Origin: Deltaproteobacteria bacterium
GTDB lineage: Bacteria > UBA10199 > 2-02-FULL-44-16
Length of the DNA stretch: 6,628 bases
Assembly: GCA_016203825.1 (NCBI GenBank)
Contig: JACQMA010000192.1
Span: forward strand, 1-6,628
Reading direction: 5' to 3'
The notes under the pieces were generated by a model. The model was given only the letters and a program-made list of their open reading frames with translations, had not been told where the DNA came from and ran no database searches. The position numbers and the translations under genes were made by a program. This document shows positions 1 to 5,880 of this stretch, in pieces (the first letter of the stretch is position 1; each line of letters opens with the position of its first letter).

Positions 1-150
1 GAAGGGAAGTACGTGAAGCTCGCCGATACGATCCGGAGTTTTAGAGAACTCGCGGAAGGCAAATACGACGATCTTCCCGAGGGCGCGTTCTACATGGTGG
101 GGACGATTGAAGAAGTTGTGGCGAAAGCCGAGAAAATGGCGAAGGCATAA
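1..150 (+). CDS. atpD: F1Fo ATP synthase subunit beta, C-terminal 49 residues (5' end outside window)
   Basis: The first reading frame is open from base 1 and ends at TAA 148-150. It encodes the extreme C-terminus of the catalytic beta subunit of the F1 ATPase, which carries the nucleotide-binding catalytic sites of ATP synthase on the cytoplasmic face of the membrane. The recognisable signature is [20 protein letters not shown] followed by [19 protein letters not shown], which is close to universally conserved at the end of AtpD; a short Lys/Ala/Glu-rich helix then finishes the protein. Only this helical C-terminal end is in the window, so the Walker motifs cannot be seen. The stop codon lies 15 bases before the start of atpC, the usual beta-epsilon order at the end of an atp operon. 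Confidence 0.96.
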   Translation, partial: EGKYVKLADTIRSFRELAEGKYDDLPEGAFYMVGTIEEVVAKAEKMAKA

Positions 151-156
151 TTTCGT

Positions 157-160
157 GGAG
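157..160 (+). promoter_or_regulatory. Ribosome binding site for atpC
   Basis: GGAG lies five bases before the GTG at 166. It sits inside the 15-base gap after the atpD stop and supports GTG 166 as the start rather than the internal ATG at 187. Starting at 187 would remove the first beta strand of the epsilon domain. Confidence 0.6.
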
Positions 161-165
161 ACACG

Positions 166-408
166 GTGCATTTGAAATTATTGACCATGGAAGAAAAGCT
201 CTTCGACGGTGACATCGAGTCCGTCGTGCTGCCGGGGACGGTCGGTCAGATGACTATCCTTCCCCACCACGCCGGACTCTTGGCGACCCTCCAAGCGGGA
301 ACGGTGAAGGTGCGCGCGGCGGGTGGAGAAAAGTCCTTTTCGATTGCCCAGGGCATTGCGGAGGTCGCACGCGATACCGTGACCGTCCTCGCCACCCCCA
401 CCAGATAA
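166..408 (+). CDS. atpC: F1Fo ATP synthase subunit epsilon, short form without the C-terminal helical domain
   Basis: This 80-residue protein starts with GTG and matches the N-terminal beta-sandwich of the ATP synthase epsilon subunit, which links the central stalk (gamma) to the c-ring. Diagnostic parts are the start MHLKLLTMEEKLFDGDIESV, the conserved PGTVGQMTILPHHAGLLATL (about residues 23-42) and a closing strand, IAEVARDTVTVLA. Typical bacterial epsilon subunits have about 130-140 residues, with a C-terminal two-helix hairpin that can inhibit ATP hydrolysis. Here the stop follows directly after the sandwich, and the next 17 bases lead into the convergent neighbour, so there is no room for the hairpin. 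Short epsilon forms are known in some lineages, green sulfur bacteria among them as I recall, so this need not be a mutation. The gene ends the visible atp operon. Confidence 0.95.
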   Translation: MHLKLLTMEEKLFDGDIESVVLPGTVGQMTILPHHAGLLATLQAGTVKVRAAGGEKSFSIAQGIAEVARDTVTVLATPTR

Positions 409-425
409 CCCTTTTTTAAGATTCT

Positions 426-2852
426 TCACCACACAGGTATTGAAAAGAGGAGAGAACCGCTTATGTCCGGGTCTTCTTCCGGAACAAATCCGTGAAAGGC
501 ATGTCTCAGCTGCGATTGGAGTCCAAGAGCAAACCCATTTTCGGTATTCGCTGTGAGATGTCCACCATAGGCAACCTGTGGTACTTCTGATTCGAAAGTA
601 TAGGCACCACCCGCTTCAAGGCCAACACCAAAGAGTGACGAAAGTCTCCAGACATGAGCAAAGGCAAGGGAGGCACCAACGTCGGTATTGTTGTGTTCTG
701 CAAGTAGGGTCTCTACGCCAGCAACGACATCCCACGAACCACGAGTGGCACGACGAGGAATGTCGGAGAGATGCCAGCGTAGTCGAGAAGAAAGAGTCAT
801 ATCTGCCTCGTCACCAGAGAAAAACAATCCCGCTCCCATATCGAGACGTAAGCGTTCTTCGGCGCACGTGAGGCATCTCCGAGAAAGATCTTCACGTATT
901 GAAGTGAAAACGTGGTCTACGAATGCAGAAAATAATCCCTCCTGCTGGAGGAAAGGAACCCATCCCGACGGGAGGGCTCCCGTGTGGCTTTCGTCGAGGA
1001 GTTGGAGGACGTCCGGTTGTGTAAGCCACGCTTCAATGTCACCAGCGCTTGAGGGGAGGGGATGTCTCCTGGCCAAGATAGATCCTACTTCTTCCGCGCG
1101 TTTTCGTATGACCTGCATCACTGTCGTTCGGGCCGTCCCCCCTTGCAGAAGTGCTGTTTTTGCAAGCCATAGTCCAAAGTCCGTCTGAAAGCTGTCCCCG
1201 AGAATGGAAAGTGCCGCCTTGCCTGCATTCATTTTCGTCATGTCGTGCCAGAGACGTTCCGCGACATCCCTTCCATGTTTCTCGGCAACATAGATCCAGA
1301 AAAGTCCCGCCATAGTTCGTTCGTGGGGAAGAGGTCCACGCTCGTCGAAAAGTTGCATAATGGCCCGGGACGATTCCACAAAGGGAGCAACATCGACATC
1401 CGCAAACACATCTCCGATCTCAAATAAAGGAGTGGTGCCTCGAAATACAAGATAGGTCGAAGCAAAGACAGGTGAAACGGTAGGAGGGGCCGCGGCCTCT
1501 GCAAGCCCCATATCGATGGCGATGGAATCAAGACCGCCCGCCTTTCCCTCCATAAGGGAGTGAGGGAGGGTCATCGTAACGATACCACCAGACCAATTGA
1601 TGCTGGTTTGCCTCTGATCGTCCAATTCAATTTGATAGGACACGGCTTGATGAACACCAGCGAGTCCTAATCGCTCAACGACTGATGGAAGGCGGTGATG
1701 GACGGTAAAAAAGGCGCGGCTGACCGCTAAAGAAGGAAGGCCGGAAGGGCTGACAACGTAAACGCGCGTCAAGTCTGATTGACCGTTATAAAGTTCGTGG
1801 ACAACGCCGTTCTCATTTCGCTTGTAACTGACCCACCTCCGAAGCCAGCCATGAAATTGACGTTCAAGCTCTTCAAGAGATTGCCCAGTCGCTTGTTCAA
1901 GTGCTTCTTCAACCGAATGCAGACGTGGGAGGGCGTCCACGCAATGCACGATCGTGTCATGGGAGTAAACATCCTCAAGAAAAAGAAAAAAGGCATGGGC
2001 GATCCGATAGCTTTCACGCTTTCCCGACAGATGTGCCGGAAGAGTACCCCACGTGAGGTCACTGAGTGCCTTTGACCACTGACCTTCTTCAAATGGAGGG
2101 AATGTTTCTCGGAGACGAGGATGGCGTGAGGAGTCATAATGTTCCACGTATTCCGCTAATCCTTCATTGAGCCAACGCGGTATTGTGTGGTCAAAAAAAT
2201 TAATATAGGTGTGAACGATCTCGTGGAGAAACGAACGCCCGTTTTCTCGACTATAGGCCACCGTGGCAACAGGGGTTGACGTGCACGCACTTGCGTAACC
2301 TCCCACCTCTTGATCGTCCATCATCTGGCTCCCATCTCGCAGTATAAGGATCATGCGACGAGACAAGGGTCGGTTCAAAAAACCGTGTTGGCGGAGTTCA
2401 TCGATAAGGCCGGGGAGCTGATCTCCAACGTGAGCGATCATATTTCCTGAGTTTACTTTTGAAGATGGTATTCCATAGAGATCGAACCGTATATCGCTCA
2501 AAGGATCGAGGTAAGACCGGAAGAAAAGGTTTGTTTGAAACTGAATTTGTTCGGCGAGATGGTTGTCGGTGATATCGATCGGCACCTGTTCTGCAAGATG
2601 AAGATGAGGATCATAAAAGTTTGCCGACTTCTGACAGGATGCTGGCGTCCAGTGGAGGGTTGGTTCAGTGGGGATCGCAAAGTTGACGATGAGTCCGTCA
2701 CCATCTCGATCGAGTGGTGTGAGTTTTTGGCGTGCTTCTGCCGGCAAGTTGCCAGCATCAAAACACATACCCTCAATACAGATACCACGTAGGTCAACCC
2801 TGGGTGCCATAGGCTCATGTTTATTATCGGCAGAAATGGGAAAAAGTTGCAT
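426..2852 (-). CDS. Gluzincin-like zinc metalloprotease (peptidase MA type) with long C-terminal extension
   Basis: This 808-residue protein has a zinc-metallopeptidase core. HEIVH (residues 210-214) supplies two His ligands and the catalytic Glu, and WLNEGLAEY (227-235) supplies the likely third ligand, Glu230. The order HExxH then W-x-E-G-x-A-E-Y is typical of peptidase-MA-like gluzincins. A helical segment to about residue 342 (ATGQSLEELERQF) is the usual C-terminal subdomain of that fold. Before the core are an EF-hand-like loop, DRDGDGLI (48-55), and two Cys (25, 30). Residues 345-510 are not recognised. Residues 514-570 resemble the 284-342 helical segment. About residues 665-808 are rich in alternating beta strands and end in Trp, like a small outer-membrane barrel. 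No signal peptide is visible from ATG 2852. ATG 2810 (residue 15) has a slightly better leader (GAG) and may be the true start. Substrate and location are unknown. The 5' third looks more AT-rich than the neighbouring genes. Confidence 0.85.
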   Translation of the reverse strand: MQLFPISADNKHEPMAPRVDLRGICIEGMCFDAGNLPAEARQKLTPLDRDGDGLIVNFAIPTEPTLHWTPASCQKSANFYDPHLHLAEQVPIDITDNHLAEQIQFQTNLFFRSYLDPLSDIRFDLYGIPSSKVNSGNMIAHVGDQLPGLIDELRQHGFLNRPLSRRMILILRDGSQMMDDQEVGGYASACTSTPVATVAYSRENGRSFLHEIVHTYINFFDHTIPRWLNEGLAEYVEHYDSSRHPRLRETFPPFEEGQWSKALSDLTWGTLPAHLSGKRESYRIAHAFFLFLEDVYSHDTIVHCVDALPRLHSVEEALEQATGQSLEELERQFHGWLRRWVSYKRNENGVVHELYNGQSDLTRVYVVSPSGLPSLAVSRAFFTVHHRLPSVVERLGLAGVHQAVSYQIELDDQRQTSINWSGGIVTMTLPHSLMEGKAGGLDSIAIDMGLAEAAAPPTVSPVFASTYLVFRGTTPLFEIGDVFADVDVAPFVESSRAIMQLFDERGPLPHERTMAGLFWIYVAEKHGRDVAERLWHDMTKMNAGKAALSILGDSFQTDFGLWLAKTALLQGGTARTTVMQVIRKRAEEVGSILARRHPLPSSAGDIEAWLTQPDVLQLLDESHTGALPSGWVPFLQQEGLFSAFVDHVFTSIREDLSRRCLTCAEERLRLDMGAGLFFSGDEADMTLSSRLRWHLSDIPRRATRGSWDVVAGVETLLAEHNNTDVGASLAFAHVWRLSSLFGVGLEAGGAYTFESEVPQVAYGGHLTANTENGFALGLQSQLRHAFHGFVPEEDPDISGSLLFSIPVW

Positions 2853-2866
2853 GAAAAATTAAGTTT

Positions 2867-2872
2867 ATTATT
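2867..2872 (-). promoter_or_regulatory. Candidate -10 element for the metalloprotease gene
   Basis: Read on the minus strand this is AATAAT, one mismatch from TATAAT, in the most AT-rich part of the divergent intergenic region. No convincing -35 lies at the right distance: TTTCAA on the same strand is 15 bases upstream and matches TTGACA at only three positions. Transcription from here would begin a few bases before ATG 2852 but leave a normal leader for ATG 2810, which is a mild argument for the shorter protein. Confidence 0.25.
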
Positions 2873-2960
2873 TTTTCTGAATCCTTATTGAAATTGAGGG
2901 GATGGGAAGTTTTTGCTTGCTTCTTGGTGACGCATCGCATAAAAAGGGGGCAACTTTTCG

Positions 2961-2972
2961 CGTCCATGGACG
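2961..2972. promoter_or_regulatory. 12-bp perfect palindrome upstream of the MepK-like gene
   Basis: CGTCCATGGACG is identical to its reverse complement. It lies just before the ribosome binding site of the gene starting at 2983. It could be an operator for a dimeric regulator or, in the mRNA, a weak 4-bp hairpin (CGTC/GACG, loop CATG) next to the Shine-Dalgarno sequence. The 9-mer CGTCCATGG recurs upstream of the Lon-like gene (5859-5867). The rest of the 130-base gap, 2853-2982, shows AT-rich DNA and a tandem TTGCTTGCTT at 2913-2922, but no strong sigma-70 promoter, no RNA gene and no small coding region that I can support. Confidence 0.3.
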
Positions 2973-2973
2973 A

Positions 2974-2979
2974 TAAGGA
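2974..2979 (+). promoter_or_regulatory. Ribosome binding site for the MepK-like gene
   Basis: TAAGGA resembles the anti-16S consensus TAAGGAGG. It ends three bases before ATG 2983 and supports that start, which is also the one that places a signal peptide at the N-terminus. Confidence 0.6.
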
Positions 2980-2982
2980 AGT

Positions 2983-3543
2983 ATGACGAAACGAATACTT
3001 CAGATGATTGGTTTTGCCGCTGTCTTCGCGGTGGTTGTTGTTTGGCCATCGGGTCCGGTTCACACGTCTGTCGAGCACACGTCCGTTTTTCGCTATTCCG
3101 GTGACGGGGTTCTCCCCATTTACAATACGGTGACGCGCGAAAAAATCGAAGTCAGATTTCGCAACGCCGACGGGACGTATAATGAAGGGGCCCTCAACCG
3201 GATCGATCACCTCTTGGCCTGTCGCTATAATAATGAAGAAACCCCAATCTCCTTGAAGCTCATCGAAATGGTTGATTACCTGCAGGATCATTTCAATTCA
3301 CCTGAGGTCAAAGTGATTTCTGGCTACCGGAGTCCTGAATACAATGCCAAGCTTCGCCGTCGTCTCCGCCGGGTTGCACGTCATAGTTTCCATATGGCCG
3401 GACGCGCGATGGACCTGAAGCTGGAAGGGGTCGAGAGTCGAGCCGTTCGGAATTTTGCGGTGTCACTCCAGGCGGGTGGCGTTGGTTACTACGGCCGCAC
3501 GCGTTTCCTCCACATCGATAGCGGTCCCGTCAGAACCTGGTAG
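2983..3543 (+). CDS. mepK: DUF882 / peptidase M15-type murein hydrolase (MepK/YcbK-like), exported
   Basis: This 186-residue protein belongs to the DUF882 (YcbK/MepK) branch of the M15-like, LAS-fold zinc peptidases. Residues 1 to about 25 (MTKRIL, then a hydrophobic stretch ending near VVVVWPSG) form a Sec-type signal peptide; there is no twin-arginine motif. The catalytic signatures are VISGYRSPEYN (111-121), SFHMAGRAMD (135-144, zinc ligands His137 and Asp144) and FLHIDSG (175-181, third ligand His177), with the family ending GPVRTW. Length and motif order fit complete family members. E. coli MepK is a periplasmic endopeptidase reported to cut peptidoglycan cross-links, including 3-3 bonds. 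The same role here is inferred from homology, and the gene symbol is by analogy. No L,D-transpeptidase gene is adjacent. Upstream is a divergent intergenic region with a palindrome. Downstream the stop directly abuts that of the convergent asmA-like gene. Confidence 0.93.
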   Translation: MTKRILQMIGFAAVFAVVVVWPSGPVHTSVEHTSVFRYSGDGVLPIYNTVTREKIEVRFRNADGTYNEGALNRIDHLLACRYNNEETPISLKLIEMVDYLQDHFNSPEVKVISGYRSPEYNAKLRRRLRRVARHSFHMAGRAMDLKLEGVESRAVRNFAVSLQAGGVGYYGRTRFLHIDSGPVRTW

Positions 3544-5526
3544 CTATTTCCCAATAATCACTTTCATAATTTGATCGGTCTGCTCGGGGTTGGGGGGAGC
3601 GGAAGGTGCCGGTGTCGTCCTTTGTGGCGGAGGTGCTGTAATGACAGGTTTTTTGGCAGCCTTTGGTTGAGCCGGCTTTGCAGCTGCTGGTGGCGGTGTT
3701 GCCTTTTTTTGAACTTCGGTGAAGTTCGCCGTTAATTTTACAGCGTCGAGTGAGACCGTGAGTGCTTCTTTCGTTCCCTTCATCTCGAAGGCGAGCGGGA
3801 AGCGGTCGAAGAAGGAACGTTTCGTCTTGCCCATCACCATCATGAGTCCACTCCCTTCAATCGTGCCTTCGGCGGCGATGCGCGCGTCAAGGGAAACCTG
3901 CAGGACGGGACTCGCGAAAGTCACGGACGAAAGGGCGAGTGCCCCCCCTTCAAGGCGATACGTTACCTTCACCTCTTTGAGCTCTGTTCCATCGGCCAGC
4001 AGTGTTTCCGCCAGTGATTCACCCGGCGGTGAGCCCACAGCAGTCGTGATTTCGGGAAGCACGTTTTCGGCAAGCTTCGCGCCGAGTGGAAGGAAAGCCA
4101 ATGTTACATTCGGGGCCGAGAAGGTTCCCTCATTGATGATACTTCCGGTAAACGTGGTGGCATCACTCCCCGTTGCCGTGATGTGAGAGGTGAGTAGGCC
4201 TGTTCCGCTCAAACCCATGCCCCACGCCGTTCCCTTCGCCACGTCGAAACCATCGAGAGAGATATTGAAATCATAGTGGGGTGGTGTCTCGAAAGAGACG
4301 GTCCCCGTTCCCGCCATTTTTCCTCCGAAGAGTGTTCCCTGGAGGGGATCAACCGTGAGTTGTGCTGGATCGATGCGAAACCCAACATCGAGATCATCGA
4401 TCGAATACCCAAAGGCCCCCGCATGACTCGCCGTGAGTCGTCCGGTCATGGTTCGTTCAACTTCATGGCCAGCGGCAAGGGGGCCCGTGATCGAGAGGGA
4501 GAAACTTCCACTGTCGAGCACCTCGACCATCGCGAGAAAGGGAAAAGAGAGCTTGAGTTTTTCAAGCGAGAAGCCTTGGGCCGTCATCAGGAGATCGGCC
4601 GTTTGAAGTTCATCACGACTCAGCGTTCCTTGGAGTTCCAAGGTGTTTTCATCGATGGCGAACGTAACGTTTTTGACGACGAATCGGTCAGGTTCAATTC
4701 CGATGTCGACATTGGCCTTCAGCGGATAACTCGCTCCTTTAACGAGGAGTGTTCCGCCAGAGACCGTGGCGGCACTCATATCCACTTGTGCCACGCATGT
4801 TTTTTCTGTGGCGGTTTGCTCAATCGTCACGTCGAGGGCAACTGGTCCCGACCATTGAAGCCACGTTGGTCCTGCAAAAATTTCGCGGGTGAGTTCCGCC
4901 GTGGTGAGTTTCAGCCGATAGGTTGGGGGCGCTCCCTTGGGATCCCATGTCGCATCAACGGTTGTCTGCATCCCCGCCAGTGAAGCCTTTCCCTCGCGCA
5001 GGACGAGTTGTTGTCCAACGGGATCGAGGGCAACCATGCCGGAGAGCTCAAAAGGAGTTGGGGTTGTCCCTGTGAGCTTGATTCGTGTCCCTTCAGTCCC
5101 AAGGCGCTCCACACCGAAGAGATCGAGACGTACGTTCTCAAGCGTTATCACTTCGCCGGTTGGTTTCGTGAAGGTCATTTTCCCGCGCATGAAGCGAATG
5201 CTCCGAATCGCCGCCGCTTCACCCTTGAAGAAGGCAATGAGGTTTAAGTTTCCCGAAACATCGGATGAAAAGGTGACGCTGTGGTCAAAAAAACTATTCG
5301 TCGGGGTGAGGGTAAATCCTGAAATCGAAAACGAAGGGCGCGGCAGGAGTCGAAACGAAACCTTTGGGACTTGGACCTCGCCCGGAATGGACGCTCGAAC
5401 GGTTTCGATGATCAGCTGCTGAAATGGTCCACGAGGCATCAGGAGGGGGGCAAGAATCAATCCGCCCACAAAGAGGACAAAGGTGACGACGGTGACTACG
5501 AGCCAGGTAAGCCAGTTCTTTTTCAT
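3544..5526 (-). CDS. AsmA-family envelope protein, inner-membrane anchored
   Basis: This 660-residue protein starts MKKNWLTWL and has one N-terminal hydrophobic segment (about residues 4-29), then a long beta-rich periplasmic region. The part after the anchor (EVQVPKVSFRLLPRPSFSIS, then FTLTP) matches the AsmA N-terminal pattern. A later LFGGKMAGTGTVSF stretch (about residue 399 on) matches the typical AsmA C-terminal repeat. AsmA/TamB/YhdP proteins are bridge-like proteins linked to lipid transport and outer-membrane assembly; that role here is inferred. A Pro/Ala/Lys-rich low-complexity linker (about 607-647) is followed by a short tail, EQTDQIMKVIIGK. I chose ATG 5526 over an in-frame ATG at 5565, because 5526 has a Shine-Dalgarno (AAGGGAG) and puts the membrane anchor at the N-terminus, whereas 5565 would overlap the upstream gene by 32 bases. 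It forms a unit with that gene, whose stop is 7 bases upstream. Some annotators may call it GspN-like, but AsmA fits better. Confidence 0.9.
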   Translation of the reverse strand: MKKNWLTWLVVTVVTFVLFVGGLILAPLLMPRGPFQQLIIETVRASIPGEVQVPKVSFRLLPRPSFSISGFTLTPTNSFFDHSVTFSSDVSGNLNLIAFFKGEAAAIRSIRFMRGKMTFTKPTGEVITLENVRLDLFGVERLGTEGTRIKLTGTTPTPFELSGMVALDPVGQQLVLREGKASLAGMQTTVDATWDPKGAPPTYRLKLTTAELTREIFAGPTWLQWSGPVALDVTIEQTATEKTCVAQVDMSAATVSGGTLLVKGASYPLKANVDIGIEPDRFVVKNVTFAIDENTLELQGTLSRDELQTADLLMTAQGFSLEKLKLSFPFLAMVEVLDSGSFSLSITGPLAAGHEVERTMTGRLTASHAGAFGYSIDDLDVGFRIDPAQLTVDPLQGTLFGGKMAGTGTVSFETPPHYDFNISLDGFDVAKGTAWGMGLSGTGLLTSHITATGSDATTFTGSIINEGTFSAPNVTLAFLPLGAKLAENVLPEITTAVGSPPGESLAETLLADGTELKEVKVTYRLEGGALALSSVTFASPVLQVSLDARIAAEGTIEGSGLMMVMGKTKRSFFDRFPLAFEMKGTKEALTVSLDAVKLTANFTEVQKKATPPPAAAKPAQPKAAKKPVITAPPPQRTTPAPSAPPNPEQTDQIMKVIIGK

Positions 5527-5528
5527 AA

Positions 5529-5535
5529 CTCCCTT
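5529..5535 (-). promoter_or_regulatory. Ribosome binding site for the AsmA-like gene, overlapping the upstream stop codon
   Basis: On the minus strand AAGGGAG lies two bases before ATG 5526, and its first two bases are part of the TAA stop of the 97-residue gene. The spacing is short but the match is good. This overlap suggests translational coupling of the pair and decides the start of the AsmA-like protein. Confidence 0.6.
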
Positions 5536-5827
5536 AATGATGAACGGATCGCCGAATCTCTTCAAGCCATTTTACCACAAGGGTGCGCGCATGGCCCGTG
5601 ATATGGCTGGGGATGGCATGGGTCTTCAAGACCTCCATGAGGCCATCGAGTGCGGTTTGAGTCTCGGCGACGGTGAGGGACAAACCTTCTTTGTCTTTCA
5701 GGTCGTCACGAAATTTGAGGGTTGTCTCCAAAAGCAAGCGAAACATCCGGTGGGTCCCATCGTCCACCCCGCCAATCCTCTCCGTCACCCCGCGAAAAAG
5801 ACGATCGATATCATCATCACTGGCCAT
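5534..5827 (-). CDS. Small helical protein of unknown function, upstream of the AsmA-like gene
   Basis: This 97-residue soluble protein starts MASDDDIDRLFRGVTERIGG. I do not recognise a family. It has no signal peptide and no membrane segment. It is rich in charged residues and, by its patterning, almost all helical: roughly residues 5-19, 24-46, 51-69 and 78-95, the last being LVVKWLEEIRRS. There are no cysteines and no catalytic motif I can name. It is judged real because it is the first gene of a tight minus-strand pair: its stop is seven bases from the start of the AsmA-like gene and overlaps that gene's ribosome binding site. Its own Shine-Dalgarno is weak (AAGGT lies too far upstream), so the ATG at 5827 is probable rather than certain. 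A cytoplasmic partner or adaptor role is possible but unsupported. Confidence 0.7.
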   Translation of the reverse strand: MASDDDIDRLFRGVTERIGGVDDGTHRMFRLLLETTLKFRDDLKDKEGLSLTVAETQTALDGLMEVLKTHAIPSHITGHARTLVVKWLEEIRRSVHH

Positions 5828-5858
5828 ATGTTCTACTTGTAACTTGACCTTTCTGTCC

Positions 5859-5867
5859 CGTCCATGG
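5859..5867 (+). promoter_or_regulatory. CGTCCATGG motif upstream of the Lon-like gene, in the short divergent gap
   Basis: This 9-mer starts 22 bases before ATG 5881. The same 9-mer starts 22 bases before ATG 2983, where it is part of a longer palindrome. The 53-base gap between the divergent genes (5828-5880) also has TTGACC at 5844-5849, a good -35 for the plus strand, but only T-rich sequence and no convincing -10 at 16-19 bases. On the minus strand, TACAAG (5836-5841) is a poor -10. No clear Shine-Dalgarno precedes 5881. Confidence 0.25.
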
Positions 5868-5880
5868 TTTTTTACGCCCG

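Noticed and set aside
409..425. T-run at 412-417 as a terminator for atpC
   Set aside because: No stable GC-rich stem precedes it; the best pairing is four bases (GAGG/CCTC) with a long loop. No terminator can be claimed in either direction.
688..1188. 166-codon plus-strand frame antisense to the metalloprotease C-terminal region
   Set aside because: Ser/Arg-rich composition without hydrophobic patterning or any known motif. The minus-strand frame is continuous and coherent here.
2824..3291. 155-codon minus-strand frame that could supply a signal peptide to the metalloprotease by frameshift
   Set aside because: It lies mostly antisense to the MepK-like gene. The joined sequence near the junction (NLIFHATF) is too short and polar to be a convincing signal peptide.
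4276..4983. 235-codon open frame on the plus strand inside the AsmA-like gene
   Set aside because: Rich in Arg, His, Cys and Gly with no recognisable domain, and antisense to a well-supported gene. It is a shadow of the opposite-strand codons.
5483..5842. 119-codon plus-strand frame over the small gene
   Set aside because: Overlaps the start of the AsmA-like gene and the whole 97-residue gene in antisense. It has no supporting ribosome site or domain.
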